Below, piece by piece: positions 42,280 to 51,781 of a DNA stretch of 64,000 nt. The notes beneath the pieces were generated by a model. That model was given only the letters and a program-made list of their open reading frames with translations, was not told where the DNA came from and did no database searches. The position numbers and the translations under genes were made by a program. The stretch comes from Aurelia coerulea (lineage: Eukaryota > Cnidaria > Scyphozoa > Semaeostomeae > Ulmaridae): NCBI GenBank assembly GCA_039566865.1, contig CM076955.1:7814501-7878500 (forward strand). The letters run 5' to 3'. Within the stretch, counting starts at the first letter, position 1. Every line of letters starts with the position of its first letter.

Positions 42280-42790
42280 TTAACTTGTCCATTTCCTTAC
42301 GAGCATCTCCCATATCCCAGCCCTCCATCTGTTTAAAGTCCTTTTTTGTAATTACATGGTAGTTTGGGGTAGTTTGCTACCAGGAAAAAAAGATTGCCAG
42401 CCATAATATTTGGGTCTAACTTTTAGACTCTTCAGTTAATTTTCAAATTTTTTGGTTGCGAGCTATCCTAGGTTGTGGCTTAATTTGATGTTTGCATGCT
42501 ATTCGTCTTATTCTTTGTTCCTCTTTTGCTTTCTTTACATGTTGTTCTTGTATTGTCCTAGTTTTTTGTTTCATGTTATGGTCTCGATGAGGTCGTGTCA
42601 TTTCGCTCTTCTTGGTATCGTCCCTGTATTGTCGTATAGTTGTAACTAGGAAGTTAAGCACTTGCTCCGCTCGCGCTTGACAATTCCTAGCAGAGAGCTT
42701 TTTAAAAAGATCTGATAATTCACCTCGAATGAACAGTAACAGACTCTATAGGAAAAGGACACATAATAATTAATGAATGTAGTTTTGGAT
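42280..42790. other. Unassigned spacer
   Basis: No gene is secure. On the minus strand 42661-42443 reads a Lys/Arg-rich 72-residue frame whose start resembles the minus-strand peptide near 26250. See the entry at 25979-27770. Confidence 0.35.
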
Positions 42791-42798
42791 AGAATGCG

Positions 42799-43097
42799 CC
42801 CGGGGGGGGGGTACATAACTTGTGGGTGAAAGGGGTTCTGTCGCCCGGTTTTCAGAAAGGTGCCCTCTTCTAATTACTGAAACTTGCATTGGTACCCACT
42901 TTTATGAAGGATTTTGGTGGACAACTGCCCATTTTGAACAATCTTCGCGAATTTCAGTAAAACCCCACCCATGTTTATGAAAATCTGCAGAAAAAATGAA
43001 ACTTGTTTAGAGAATTTTCTGCGCAAAAACCCATCCATATGGGCGGCACCCACCCGTACCCTGAACATGTTATGTAATCCATCTCCCTCCCCCCGGG
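42799..43097. mobile_element. G-run MITE, 299 bp
   Basis: Left end CCCGGGGGGGGGG TACAT, right end CCTCCCCCCGGG. Flanks agaatgcg (42791-42798) and aaaatgcg (43098-43105) form an 8-bp duplication with one mismatch. Internal ACCCATCCATATGGGCGGCAC matches the 40165 copy. Confidence 0.8.
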
Positions 43098-43341
43098 AAA
43101 ATGCGAAACCTGTTGTCATGTACCCATAAGTATGCTACAACACAAAGTTTATGCAATTTGAAAAGATGCTTACCAGTTTGCTTACTGTAAATCTATACTT
43201 GAAAGGAAGATGAGGGTATTTTGTATACCGCTGACCAAAGCGCTCCGCAGCAAAGAATATACTTTTGGGCTGTCAACAAAATTGTGTTGCCCAAAAACGA
43301 ACAATTCCTGACCAAAAAGACCTTGATTAAAAAGAATTCTA

Positions 43342-44040
43342 CAGGGTGTCCCAAAAAACATGTGTGCCGTTTGAACGGCTATTGTGGAGGAGCCATAAAT
43401 GTAAATTTCCTGTTTTTTAAATTTGTGAATAGAAGAAATTCTAACTTAGAATTTGGCACCGAGTTTGTGTAAATCTGACAAGTGGTTGCTGATTTATTAA
43501 GAAAGAAAGTCACAATCACTGGTTGCTTCAAAACCAGATGATTTTGTCTCCGTACTTAACCTTATAACTTGAATTTTAGCATTAAATGAGCTTAAACTTT
43601 ACAGTTATGCCAGGAGACGTATTTGGAAGTAATCAATGACCATATTCTTCAAGAATATTGACCAAGCAGCATGCTGAACGCAGTATTGTTGGTTTAAAAC
43701 AACTTTATCACTTTTGAGAAGCAAAATATCTGATGGACGCAATTCTTGGCCTGAAGCACTTGTGTTGCACAATTCCATTCCTAGCAACCCTAGATGTGTC
43801 CAATATTCTTGGTTGCCACAAAATTCAATGTATGACTATCTGTCTCATTTATGAACATCAGAAAACAGGGCTAGGTATGTTGTTTTCCAATCATTTTCGT
43901 TAATTTTAACGCAATGGAAAATAATGAAATCCTCTGGTTTTGAGGCAGCCAATACTTTTGGCTTTCTTGCTCCATAAATCAGCAACTAGTGATCGGATTT
44001 ACTCAAACTCGGTGTCAATCTTTAATTTGAAGTCTGAAAT
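43342..44040. mobile_element. Mariner-type MITE lacking its right end
   Basis: The left end CAGGGTGTCCCAAAAAACAT follows TA at 43340-43341. Inverted inner blocks are present (CAAAACCAGATGATTT near 43530, AAATCCTCTGGTTTTG near 43928). The right terminus is missing where the sequence passes into retrotransposon DNA near 44040-44070. Confidence 0.75.
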
Positions 44041-44089
44041 ATGTTTTTATGCGCGCGCAGATATCCTTCGAAACCGAGGCCCCAACGAT

Positions 44090-45045
44090 GCAAAAGTGAG
44101 TGTCTGAAAGAAATAGCCCTTAGCTGTCTTCCAGTCTGAAGGAATTGCTTAGGAGTAGGGACAAACTAAAGGTTGCTGCAGTCAAATCAAAATCTGAAAT
44201 CCTTATGGCTGTATATAGGCAAGTAAGAAATAAAGCAAATAGGGTGAATGCCGAAGTTAAAAAGACATATTTCACAAACAAAATACATCAAGCGGAAGGT
44301 AATGTGAAGGAAACATAGTCTACTATCAACAAACTTATAGATAAACGATCGAAAACGACGAAAATCCAATCTTTAAGGGCCGATGGTATTACTATTTCGA
44401 TTCAAAGGAAATTGCTAACTCAATGAATCAGTTCTTTTGCACTATTGGAGAAAAACTGAGCAATGATATACCTGAGACTGGAAATCCCCTTTTGAATGAT
44501 GAATATATTGTAAATCCTAAAAATGCTACATTTAGCTTTGCACCTGTTACACCTAAGCAGCTAATTGAGACTATGGGAAAGTTCAAGACCTCTCAGGGGT
44601 TCGGCCTTGATTGTATATCAAGCTTTTTTCTTAAGGTTGGGATGCCTGTTTTGGCCGGGTCTCTGAGTCAGCTCTTTAACATGTCTATGTCTCTTGGCCT
44701 TTTTCCAGACGATTGGAAGATAGGTAGGGTCGCACCTATCTACAAGGATGGCTCAGAAGATGAAAATTCGAACTATCGCCCTATATCTGTTTTACCGGTA
44801 ATCTCTCGCCTTTTTCAAAAACTGGTGTATGATCAATTTTACGGCTTTCTAAATGTGAATAAACTTCTATTCTCACAACAATCTAGTTTCAGGTTACTAC
44901 ATTCCGTACTGACCTGTCTCTTGAAATATACCAATGATTGGTATGTTAATTTAGAGAACAGTGAATATACAGCCGTCAACTTTATTGATTTAAAAAAGGC
45001 TTTTGATACGGTGAATCATGACATCCTTATACAGAAACTGGAGCA
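44090..45045 (+). pseudogene. RT N-terminal part of family III copy H
   Basis: The frame reads LKELLRSRDKLKVAAVK, MNQFFCTIGEKLSNDIPE (44423 onward), GFGLDCISSFFLKVG, NSNYRPISVLPVISRLFQKLVYDQ and VNFIDLKKAFDTVNHDILIQKLEQ. It then runs into the palindrome. Nonsense codons occur near 44117, 44135 and 44320. The RT segment carrying GVPQGS is absent. Confidence 0.82.
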
Positions 45046-47404
45046 GGCTATCTGTAAAAGGGGGAACGGGGAACCGGGGAACGGGGAATCGGGGAATCAT
45101 CGGGGAATCGGGGAATCTGTAAAAGGGGGAACATGGAAACTACACATTCTACAATTTTACATATATTTTTTTATGAAACTGCGGCCAACACTGTATACCA
45201 CAATAGAAAATCTTTTCATTTCCTTTCTTGGGCGAGCAAAAATAAATCCAACAAAACAGATTTCATTCGAAATCTGTAAAAGGGGGAATATGAAAACCAA
45301 ACGTGGAAATTGGAAGTGCAACGCATCATATTGAAGGTCTTTGCACGCAAATCTCGAATCTGGCATTAGAAAGTTGATATTTCCTATCTAAACGAAAATA
45401 ACGCAGCTTTTCAAAATCTGTAAAAGGAGGAATCTGTAAAAGGGGGAACTTCAGAACTACTAACTATAGAAGCATGATTTTGATACGAACATGATGCTGA
45501 TGACTTGGTCTTACCAATGGACGCAGCAGAATTTTTAAGAAATTACCTAGGAAAGTATAAAATCGACATCAAATGCCAAATAACTGCTTTACGGCAAGTC
45601 TTTGATGCAATTTGTAGAACAATTACGTGAGTTCGTGTCGAATTCCATGTAATGTCTGGTCTAGACTATTTCAAATAGAGGTCAAACACTTTCAAAAGAA
45701 GCTAAAATGGGGAATTTTGTGAGTCACGTAATTCATGGCATCCCTCCAAGTCAAGGGGGTTGCTTGCAAGATGTCACTTCAGTGATCTGACGGTGAAATC
45801 ATGGGTGGCAAGACGCCACAGATATTCTTGATTGCCGCAGTTCAGTTCCTTTCGCGGAGGAAAATATCCTTTACCACTACGGACGAGCTAGCGTAATATC
45901 TCCTCCACGGAAATGTATTTTCCTCTGTGGTGTCATATATGCTATGCTGAAACATACTGCGATGTTTGACAACTAATGGTGAAATCATGGGTTGTAGGAT
46001 AAATTTAGGTTCCCGTGAATGAACTAAATCGGTTTCAAATAGATAATATAAATCACCCTTGTATCCTCCTTGTGTTTATCCTTCTCATTACCTTCTGAGG
46101 GCAGCAAATAAGCTTCTTTCAGGTCTAATACTGCGACATTCACCTTGGCTAGGCTAGGCCCACCTTGTTGTTGAGAATGAGCGCGAAAGCATCGAGTTTC
46201 AAAATATCCTTCTTAGCTACAATGCCACGCAGGGACAGAAGATGTGAAGGAGAGGTGAGCGAGTGCGTTCTCAACAACGAGGTGGCCCTAGCCTAGCCAA
46301 GGTGAATGTCACAGTATTAGACCTGAAAGAAGCTTATTTGCTGCCCCAGAAGGGGGAGAAGGATAAACACAAGGAGGATAAAAGGGCGATTTATATTATC
46401 TATTTGAAACCAATTTAGTTCATTCACGGGAACCTAAATTTATCCTACAACCCATGATTTCACCATTAGTTGTCAAACATCGCAGTATGTTTCAGCATAG
46501 CATATATGACACCACAGAGGAAAATACATTTCTGTGGAGGAGATATTACGCTAGCTCGTCCGTAGTGGTAAAGGATATTTTCCTCCGCGAAAGGAACTGA
46601 ACTGCGGCAATCAAGAATATCTGTGGCGTCTTGCCACCCATGATTTCACCGTCAGATCACTGAAGTGACATCTTGCAAGCAACCCCCTTGACTTGGAGGG
46701 ATGCCATGAATTACGTGACTCACAAAATTCCCCATTTTAGCTTCTTTTGAAAGTGTTTGACCTCTATTTGAAATAGACTAGACCAGACATTGCATGGAAT
46801 TCGACACGAACTCACGCAATTGTTCTACAAATTGCATCAAAGACTTGCCGTAAAGCAGTTATTTGGCATTTGATGTCGATTTTATACTTTCCTAGGTAAT
46901 TTCTTAAAAATTCTGCTGCGTCCATTGGTAAGACCAAGTCATCAGCATCATGTTCGTATCAAAATTATGCTTCTATAGTTAGTAGTTCTGAAGTTCCCCC
47001 TTTTACAGATTCCCCCTTTTACAGATTTTGAAAAGCTGTGTTATTTTCGTTTAGATAGGAAATATCAACTTTCTAATGCCAGATTCGAGATTTGCGTGCA
47101 AAGATCTTCAATATGATGCGTTGTACTTCCAATTTCCACGTTTGGTTTTCATATTCCCCCTTTTACAGATTTCGAATGAAATCTGTTTTGTTGGATTTAT
47201 TTTTGCTCGCCCATGAAAGGAAATGAAAAGATTTTCTATTGTGTTATACAGTGTTGGCCGCAGTTTCATAAAAAAATATATAGAAAATTGTGGAATGTGT
47301 AGTTTCCAGGTTCCCCCTTTTACAGATTTCCCAATTTCCCGATTCCCCGATGATTCCCCGATTCCCCGTTCCCCGGTTCCCCGTTCCCCCTTTTACAGAT
47401 AGCC
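45046..47404. mobile_element. 2.36 kb near-perfect palindrome with G-rich ends
   Basis: The arms 45046-46177 and 46268-47404 are inverted copies of about 1.13 kb, roughly 98% alike by eye, around a 90-base centre. Termini read GGCTATCTGTAAAAGGGGG. The first 70 bases of each arm hold seven runs of four or more G separated by AAC, AACC or AATC. The word ATCTGTAAAAGGRGGAA recurs five times per arm (about 45050, 45114, 45271, 45415, 45431). No ORF of note is present. It sits inside an RT gene, but no target duplication is seen and about 70 RT codons are gone, so insertion came with a deletion or by another route. Confidence 0.88.
45052..45120 (+). repeat. G-quadruplex-prone tract at palindrome end
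   Basis: Seven runs of four to five G with two- to six-base spacers lie in about 65 bases. The mirrored C-rich tract is at 47330-47398. Sequence pattern alone predicts stable G-quadruplexes; folding is not shown. Confidence 0.75.
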
Positions 47405-48346
47405 GATGTTAACATGTACGCCGATGATACAAGCCTTTCTTTCTCTTTCAAAGTCGACATTCCTTTAATAAATGAATGCGTCAACGAGGACCTTGCATAC
47501 CTTAAATCTTGGCTTAATGCAAACAAATTGTCCCCCAATGTGACCAAGGCACAAAGTCTTGTGATCCGTGGTAGGAAGCGTTTAAACGACATAGAAAAGG
47601 TAAGGGGAGTAAAGCCTCTCTTTAATGTAGGGGAAGAAACTGTCTCTATCATAAAGCAGGCAAAATGTCTGGGAGTAATGGTTGATCAACACTTGAACTG
47701 GAAAGAACAAATTTCTACCATCAAGAAAAAAGTTTCTAGAGGAATAGGGATGTTTAAATACTCCAAAAAGTATCTCCCTCTTCTCACAATACAAAGCATG
47801 CATAAAAGTCTTGTAGAACCATATTTTAGATATTGCTGCCCTGTATGGGGAAGCTGTGGCTCCACAGCAATAAACGAACTACAAAAACTTCAAAATCGGG
47901 CTGCAAGAATAGTTACTAACAGTAGATATGATGCTTCTGCAAAGCCTATCATCAAGAAACTTGGATGGCACACTGTTAGTGAAATTATTTAAATGGAGAC
48001 CTTGAGTATGGTATACAAATGTATCAATGATCTGGCTCCCACTTACCTTACAGAAATGTTCTCAAGACTCTCGGATACATGTAAGAGAGAATTAAAAAAA
48101 GCGCAAAAATCAACTCGATGCCTGCTCTCTGAGGATGTTGTCCCTCTTCTTCATCGTTCACTATATAAGAGAGAATTACGCAATACTAGATCTGATTTAG
48201 AAATTCCCATGCGAAAATCTGCAAATGGCCAAAAATGCTTCTCATATAAAGGCGCGACACTGTGGAATTGCCTCAGCCAAGAATCAAAATTTTCCCCGAC
48301 ATTGAAAACTTTTAAAAAAAGCATAGCAAACATTGCATTTAGCTAA
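47405..48346 (+). pseudogene. RT C-terminal part of family III copy H
   Basis: It resumes at MYADDTSLSFSF (47414 onward, both catalytic Asp kept), then LNANKLSPNVTKAQSLVI, CLGVMVDQHLNWKEQI, VEPYFRYCCPVWG and LQNRAARIVTNSRYD. A stop at 47990 separates this from the last 117 codons (METLSMVYKCIND to FKKSIANIAFS), which stay in frame. This is the thumb and C-terminal domain of the RT. Confidence 0.83.
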
Positions 48347-48827
48347 TTCTCTCTCATATCATATCTAGCATATGCATGATCATATCTACAATTTTTATAC
48401 ACTTTGCTAATAGCTGTATAGATCAAATTGATTGTAGTTTTATTTTAGATTTACGTATAAATTTAGATAGTTTCTTTTCGTTTGTAAGTTTTTTAACCGG
48501 GTACATTGTAAAACAGTATAACTGAATGTTTTACCCTGTATAAATATTATATAATAAGAAATAAGAAATAAGGCAATGGTGAGATCAGAATCATTACAAA
48601 CGCTCCCTTCCTTAATTCTAGAACTGACTACAGCTGAAAACATAACAGCAGCAACAACCAGCAAAGGTGAAGGTCGCACGAAAAGAGCTTACATTGAAAA
48701 ACGGAGAACAAACCATCATCATCATCATCATCATTTACAATATTTATACAGGTTAAAAAGTTTCAGAATAATATCTGGTTTTCAAACTGACCTTTTAAAC
48801 AAAAAAATTTAAGCTGCAAAAAGAACA

Positions 48828-50425
48828 CTAGTTACAATAATAATATATATTTACAAAAGCCAATAATTTACAGTATAATACAGTAAAATACGGTGAATAA
48901 ATTAAAATACAAAGGAAAGCTACGTAATCCGACATATTAGACCAAATTTTTGAACGCACCAAGAGAGGGAGCTGATTTACTAGCTTATCCAGGCTGTTCA
49001 AAAGGGTGGTTCCTCTGTAGCTGAAAGATTTCTGACCTGTTTTTGTTTTAAGTAATGGTATTTTCAGATTCAGATCCGTCGATCGCAGATTTCGTTCATT
49101 ACTGTCGGAGCATCTTGTGAACAACGAGGACAAATAATCTGGAGCGAGCGAATTTAAGGACTGATACATAAGCGAAGCTGATTTTTTGAAAATAAGCTGC
49201 TTGACTGTTGCCCATCCAAGACCGTTGATCAGAGGCTTTGCGGCCCAGGGGGGGGGGGTACTCAGGCATATTTAGGATAGGGGTGCTCAGGCTGGGGTAC
49301 AAGGCATCAACCCAAAACATAATTTCTAGCACGAAAATAGACCCCAAAAAATAATTTTTCCGACCTTACATACCCAAAAGTTGTGAAGTCAGTATCTTAA
49401 ATCTGCAGGAAAGTGCCCTAGCTGATTAGATTTCTCATAATGTATTTGGGTATTTATGTTTTTTTATTTTACTAATATTACTTGACTCTAATTTTGTTTG
49501 TAAATTATATTTTTCCCAATTCTTTTACTTTTTCTCATATTTGATACCCAAAAAAGTAAGCCAGAATTTCAGGAACCCAAAAAAATAACTGTACAAATCA
49601 TATACCCTAAAAAATAATCCTTGCCTAAATTTTAGACCCAAAAAAGTAACCTAAGCACCCTTATACTGAATATACCAGAGTACCCCCCCCCCCCTGGGCT
49701 TTGCGGATGTATCATATTTGCTATTGATTACAATTCTGGCTGCCCTATTCCGTACCTTTTGCAGCATGTAAATGTTAGTATCACTGCAGCAGCCCCACAC
49801 AGAGCAACCATAACTTAAATGTGGCTCAACAAGACCTCTGTACATGTCATTAAGTATGGCCGGCTTCAGAAACCTTTTGGAGTACTTGACAAGTCCAAGA
49901 GCTTGAGCAGCTTTGTTCCTTTTTCTGTATATGTTTGTCCCAATTAAAACGATTATCTATTTGAACCTAAAGATATTTGATATCCTTTACAATCTCAATA
50001 GGTAGATTATCTATCGCAAAAGATGGCTGAACATCAGGATGGTTTTCGATCTTGCGGAGCTGATCCAATCACAAGAGCCTGTGTTTTAACCACATTCAAT
50101 GAAAGTTTGTTGCCTTGTAGCCACTCCTTTAGCTTGATCAGTTCATCGTGTAGGTCGTTTTGCAGTTCAATAGGGTTCTTAGATGAAAGGGAAATAGTGG
50201 TGTCATCAGCATACATGGTAACATGTCCTTTATGCAATGCGTATGGTAAATCATTTGTACAGATAAGAAACAGCAATGGACCAAGGCATCAGCCTTGAGG
50301 AACCCCACAATTTATGCTACTGATTTCAGAAGCAGAACCATTTACTTTGCAAAATTGCCTCCTGTTATGCAAATATGAGGTAAACCAACTAACTTCAATA
50401 CCTGTGATACCGCACTTTTGTAGTT
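48828..50425 (-). pseudogene. RT palm and C-terminus of family III copy C
   Basis: On the minus strand it reads SYLHNRRQFCKVNGSASEI (about 50395 down), NCGVPQG, then a stop in the CLGPLLFLI block, YADDTTISLSS near 50210, LQGNKLSLNVVKTQALVIGS, YRGLVEPHLSYGCSVWGCC and VRNRAARIVINSKYD. After the MITE it continues LINGLGWATVKQL, MYQSLNSLAPDYLSSLF and FSYRGTTLLNSLDKL. Stops and at least one shift between 50030 and 49840 make it inactive. Confidence 0.82.
49244..49698. mobile_element. G-run MITE in RT pseudogene, 455 bp
   Basis: Starts CCCAGGGGGGGGGGG TACTC and ends with the inverse. A perfect 8-bp duplication ctttgcgg is at 49236-49243 and 49699-49706; removing the unit and one repeat restores the RT-like frame. 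It is related to 37743-38163. Confidence 0.9.
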
Positions 50426-50899
50426 TTCAAACCAAAACAAAAACAAGACAGTTAGGTTAGATACACACGGGGAACCTGCGGGGTTTTAACCAGTATAATA
50501 ATCGCAAACCAATTTTGCGAAGAAGTCAAACTATTTAATTCTGGGCGATGAAAATCTCGTGCAAAGCCTGAAGTTTCTGCTCTCTCAACTAACCCTTCGA
50601 TGGACTAAAACTTCCCGCCCGAAGTGCGTCACTGTGAATAACATTGACGAGAGAGTAATATTTCTGAACGCAGTCATGCTTACCCTGAAGTCAAAAATTA
50701 TTCTGTAAAATGTAACAAATTAGCTTCGCTCAACGATCAATTTGCCATAAAGGGAATACAAACGTGAAATCAATGTCACAAGAAATTTGCTGCATACTTC
50801 AAAACAACGAGAATTTCACTCTGATCTATCATAAACTGACCCCCATGGTACATCAAACCAAACATGAAGTAATCAATACTAAGTGGAAAAGAATGAAGC
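50426..50899. other. Unassigned, possible 5' part of the next element
   Basis: Between copy C and the first recognisable ORF1 residues of copy I. A Lys/Asn-rich frame (50764-50985) may belong to ORF1 of copy I, but I cannot confirm it. Confidence 0.4.
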
Positions 50900-50974
50900 A
50901 TCTAAATCTCAAAAATCCGGGTCACGTAACGAAAACCAGCAACGAAAAAAGCGATCGACTTATATTGTGGGCAA

Positions 50975-51781
50975 TTCTATGGTAAAAGACGTGCAAGGAT
51001 GGGAGCTCAAGAAGTCTTGTGGTGATGAGAATGAGAATATATATTTGTAAAGCCTTTCTCCGGCTCAGCTGTGAAGGACATGAACAGTTATTGCCAGCCC
51101 ATCATTGAAAGAGCACCCGATCTAATTCTGCTTCATGTTGGCACCAATGATTTGGGTAATAATCAGAAGTCTGACGTCAATATAGCTCAAGATATCATAG
51201 ACCTTGCTAAACGTATAGAAAGTCATCACATAGACGTTGTCGTGTCCGGCCTCGTGCCTAGATATGATAGATACGAACCGAAGAGGGTAAGAGTCAATTA
51301 CATCCTTAGTGATTTATGCTTGGAACATAAATTGAAATATTGTGAACATTCGAACATTGACGCTTCTAATCAATTGAACAGAAGTAAGGTCCATCTCAAT
51401 AAAGCTGGTGTAAGTATTTTTGCAAATAATACTTCTGATTTGCCCAATGCAAAGGTGCAAATGGAAGGTTCGCCAGCTGGTCTGAGGCTGGGATTTCGAA
51501 AGGGCATGGTGACTGCATCACTAAATGTAAATAGTCTGCCCGCCCATCACGAGGAAATTAAAATTCTTCTTCACGAAAAAGGGATCCATTTGCTTGCCCT
51601 CAATGAAACCAAAGTAGACCCAGACTACCCACGGGAACTTTTAGATATCGAAGGGTATCGCTTTGATGGGCTTGACCGCAACCGCCACGGAGGTGGAGTA
51701 GGATTCTATATACAGGATAACTTTGTAGTTAACCCTCGTGAAGATATTCCTCTTTCTAGTTTGGAGTTAAGGTGTGTTTAG
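50975..51781 (+). pseudogene. SGNH esterase domain fused to endonuclease N-terminus
   Basis: VGNSMVKDVQGWELKK (about 50968-51015) is block I, with GNS where GDS is usual. From 51071: DMNSYCQPIIERAPDLILLHVGTND (block III GTND), VVVSGLVPRYDRYEPKRVRVN, and SKVHLNKAGV with the block V His. The endonuclease then starts: ASLNVNSLPAHHEEIKILL, ALNETKVD (Glu), DRNRHGGGVGFYIQ. The ORF1-type esterase is therefore fused in frame to the endonuclease. The frame ends in TAG at 51779, which is in the same frame as the next ORF. Confidence 0.8.

Larger units (their letters stand above)
44070..48572 (+). mobile_element. Family III non-LTR retrotransposon (copy H), split by palindrome
   Basis: It begins 5' truncated within the linker between endonuclease and RT, and ends after a 3' UTR with an (AAATAAG)-type tail near 48550-48572. 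A 2.36 kb palindrome (45046-47404) replaces roughly 70 codons of the RT palm. Several nonsense codons show it is dead. Confidence 0.85.
48716..50425 (-). mobile_element. Family III retrotransposon 3' part, minus strand (copy C)
   Basis: The 3' tail is (ATG)n on the minus strand (48716-48736). The copy is 5' truncated near 50425 in the RT palm. It is split by the G-run MITE at 49244-49698. It lies tail to tail with copy H, 140 bases away. Confidence 0.85.
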
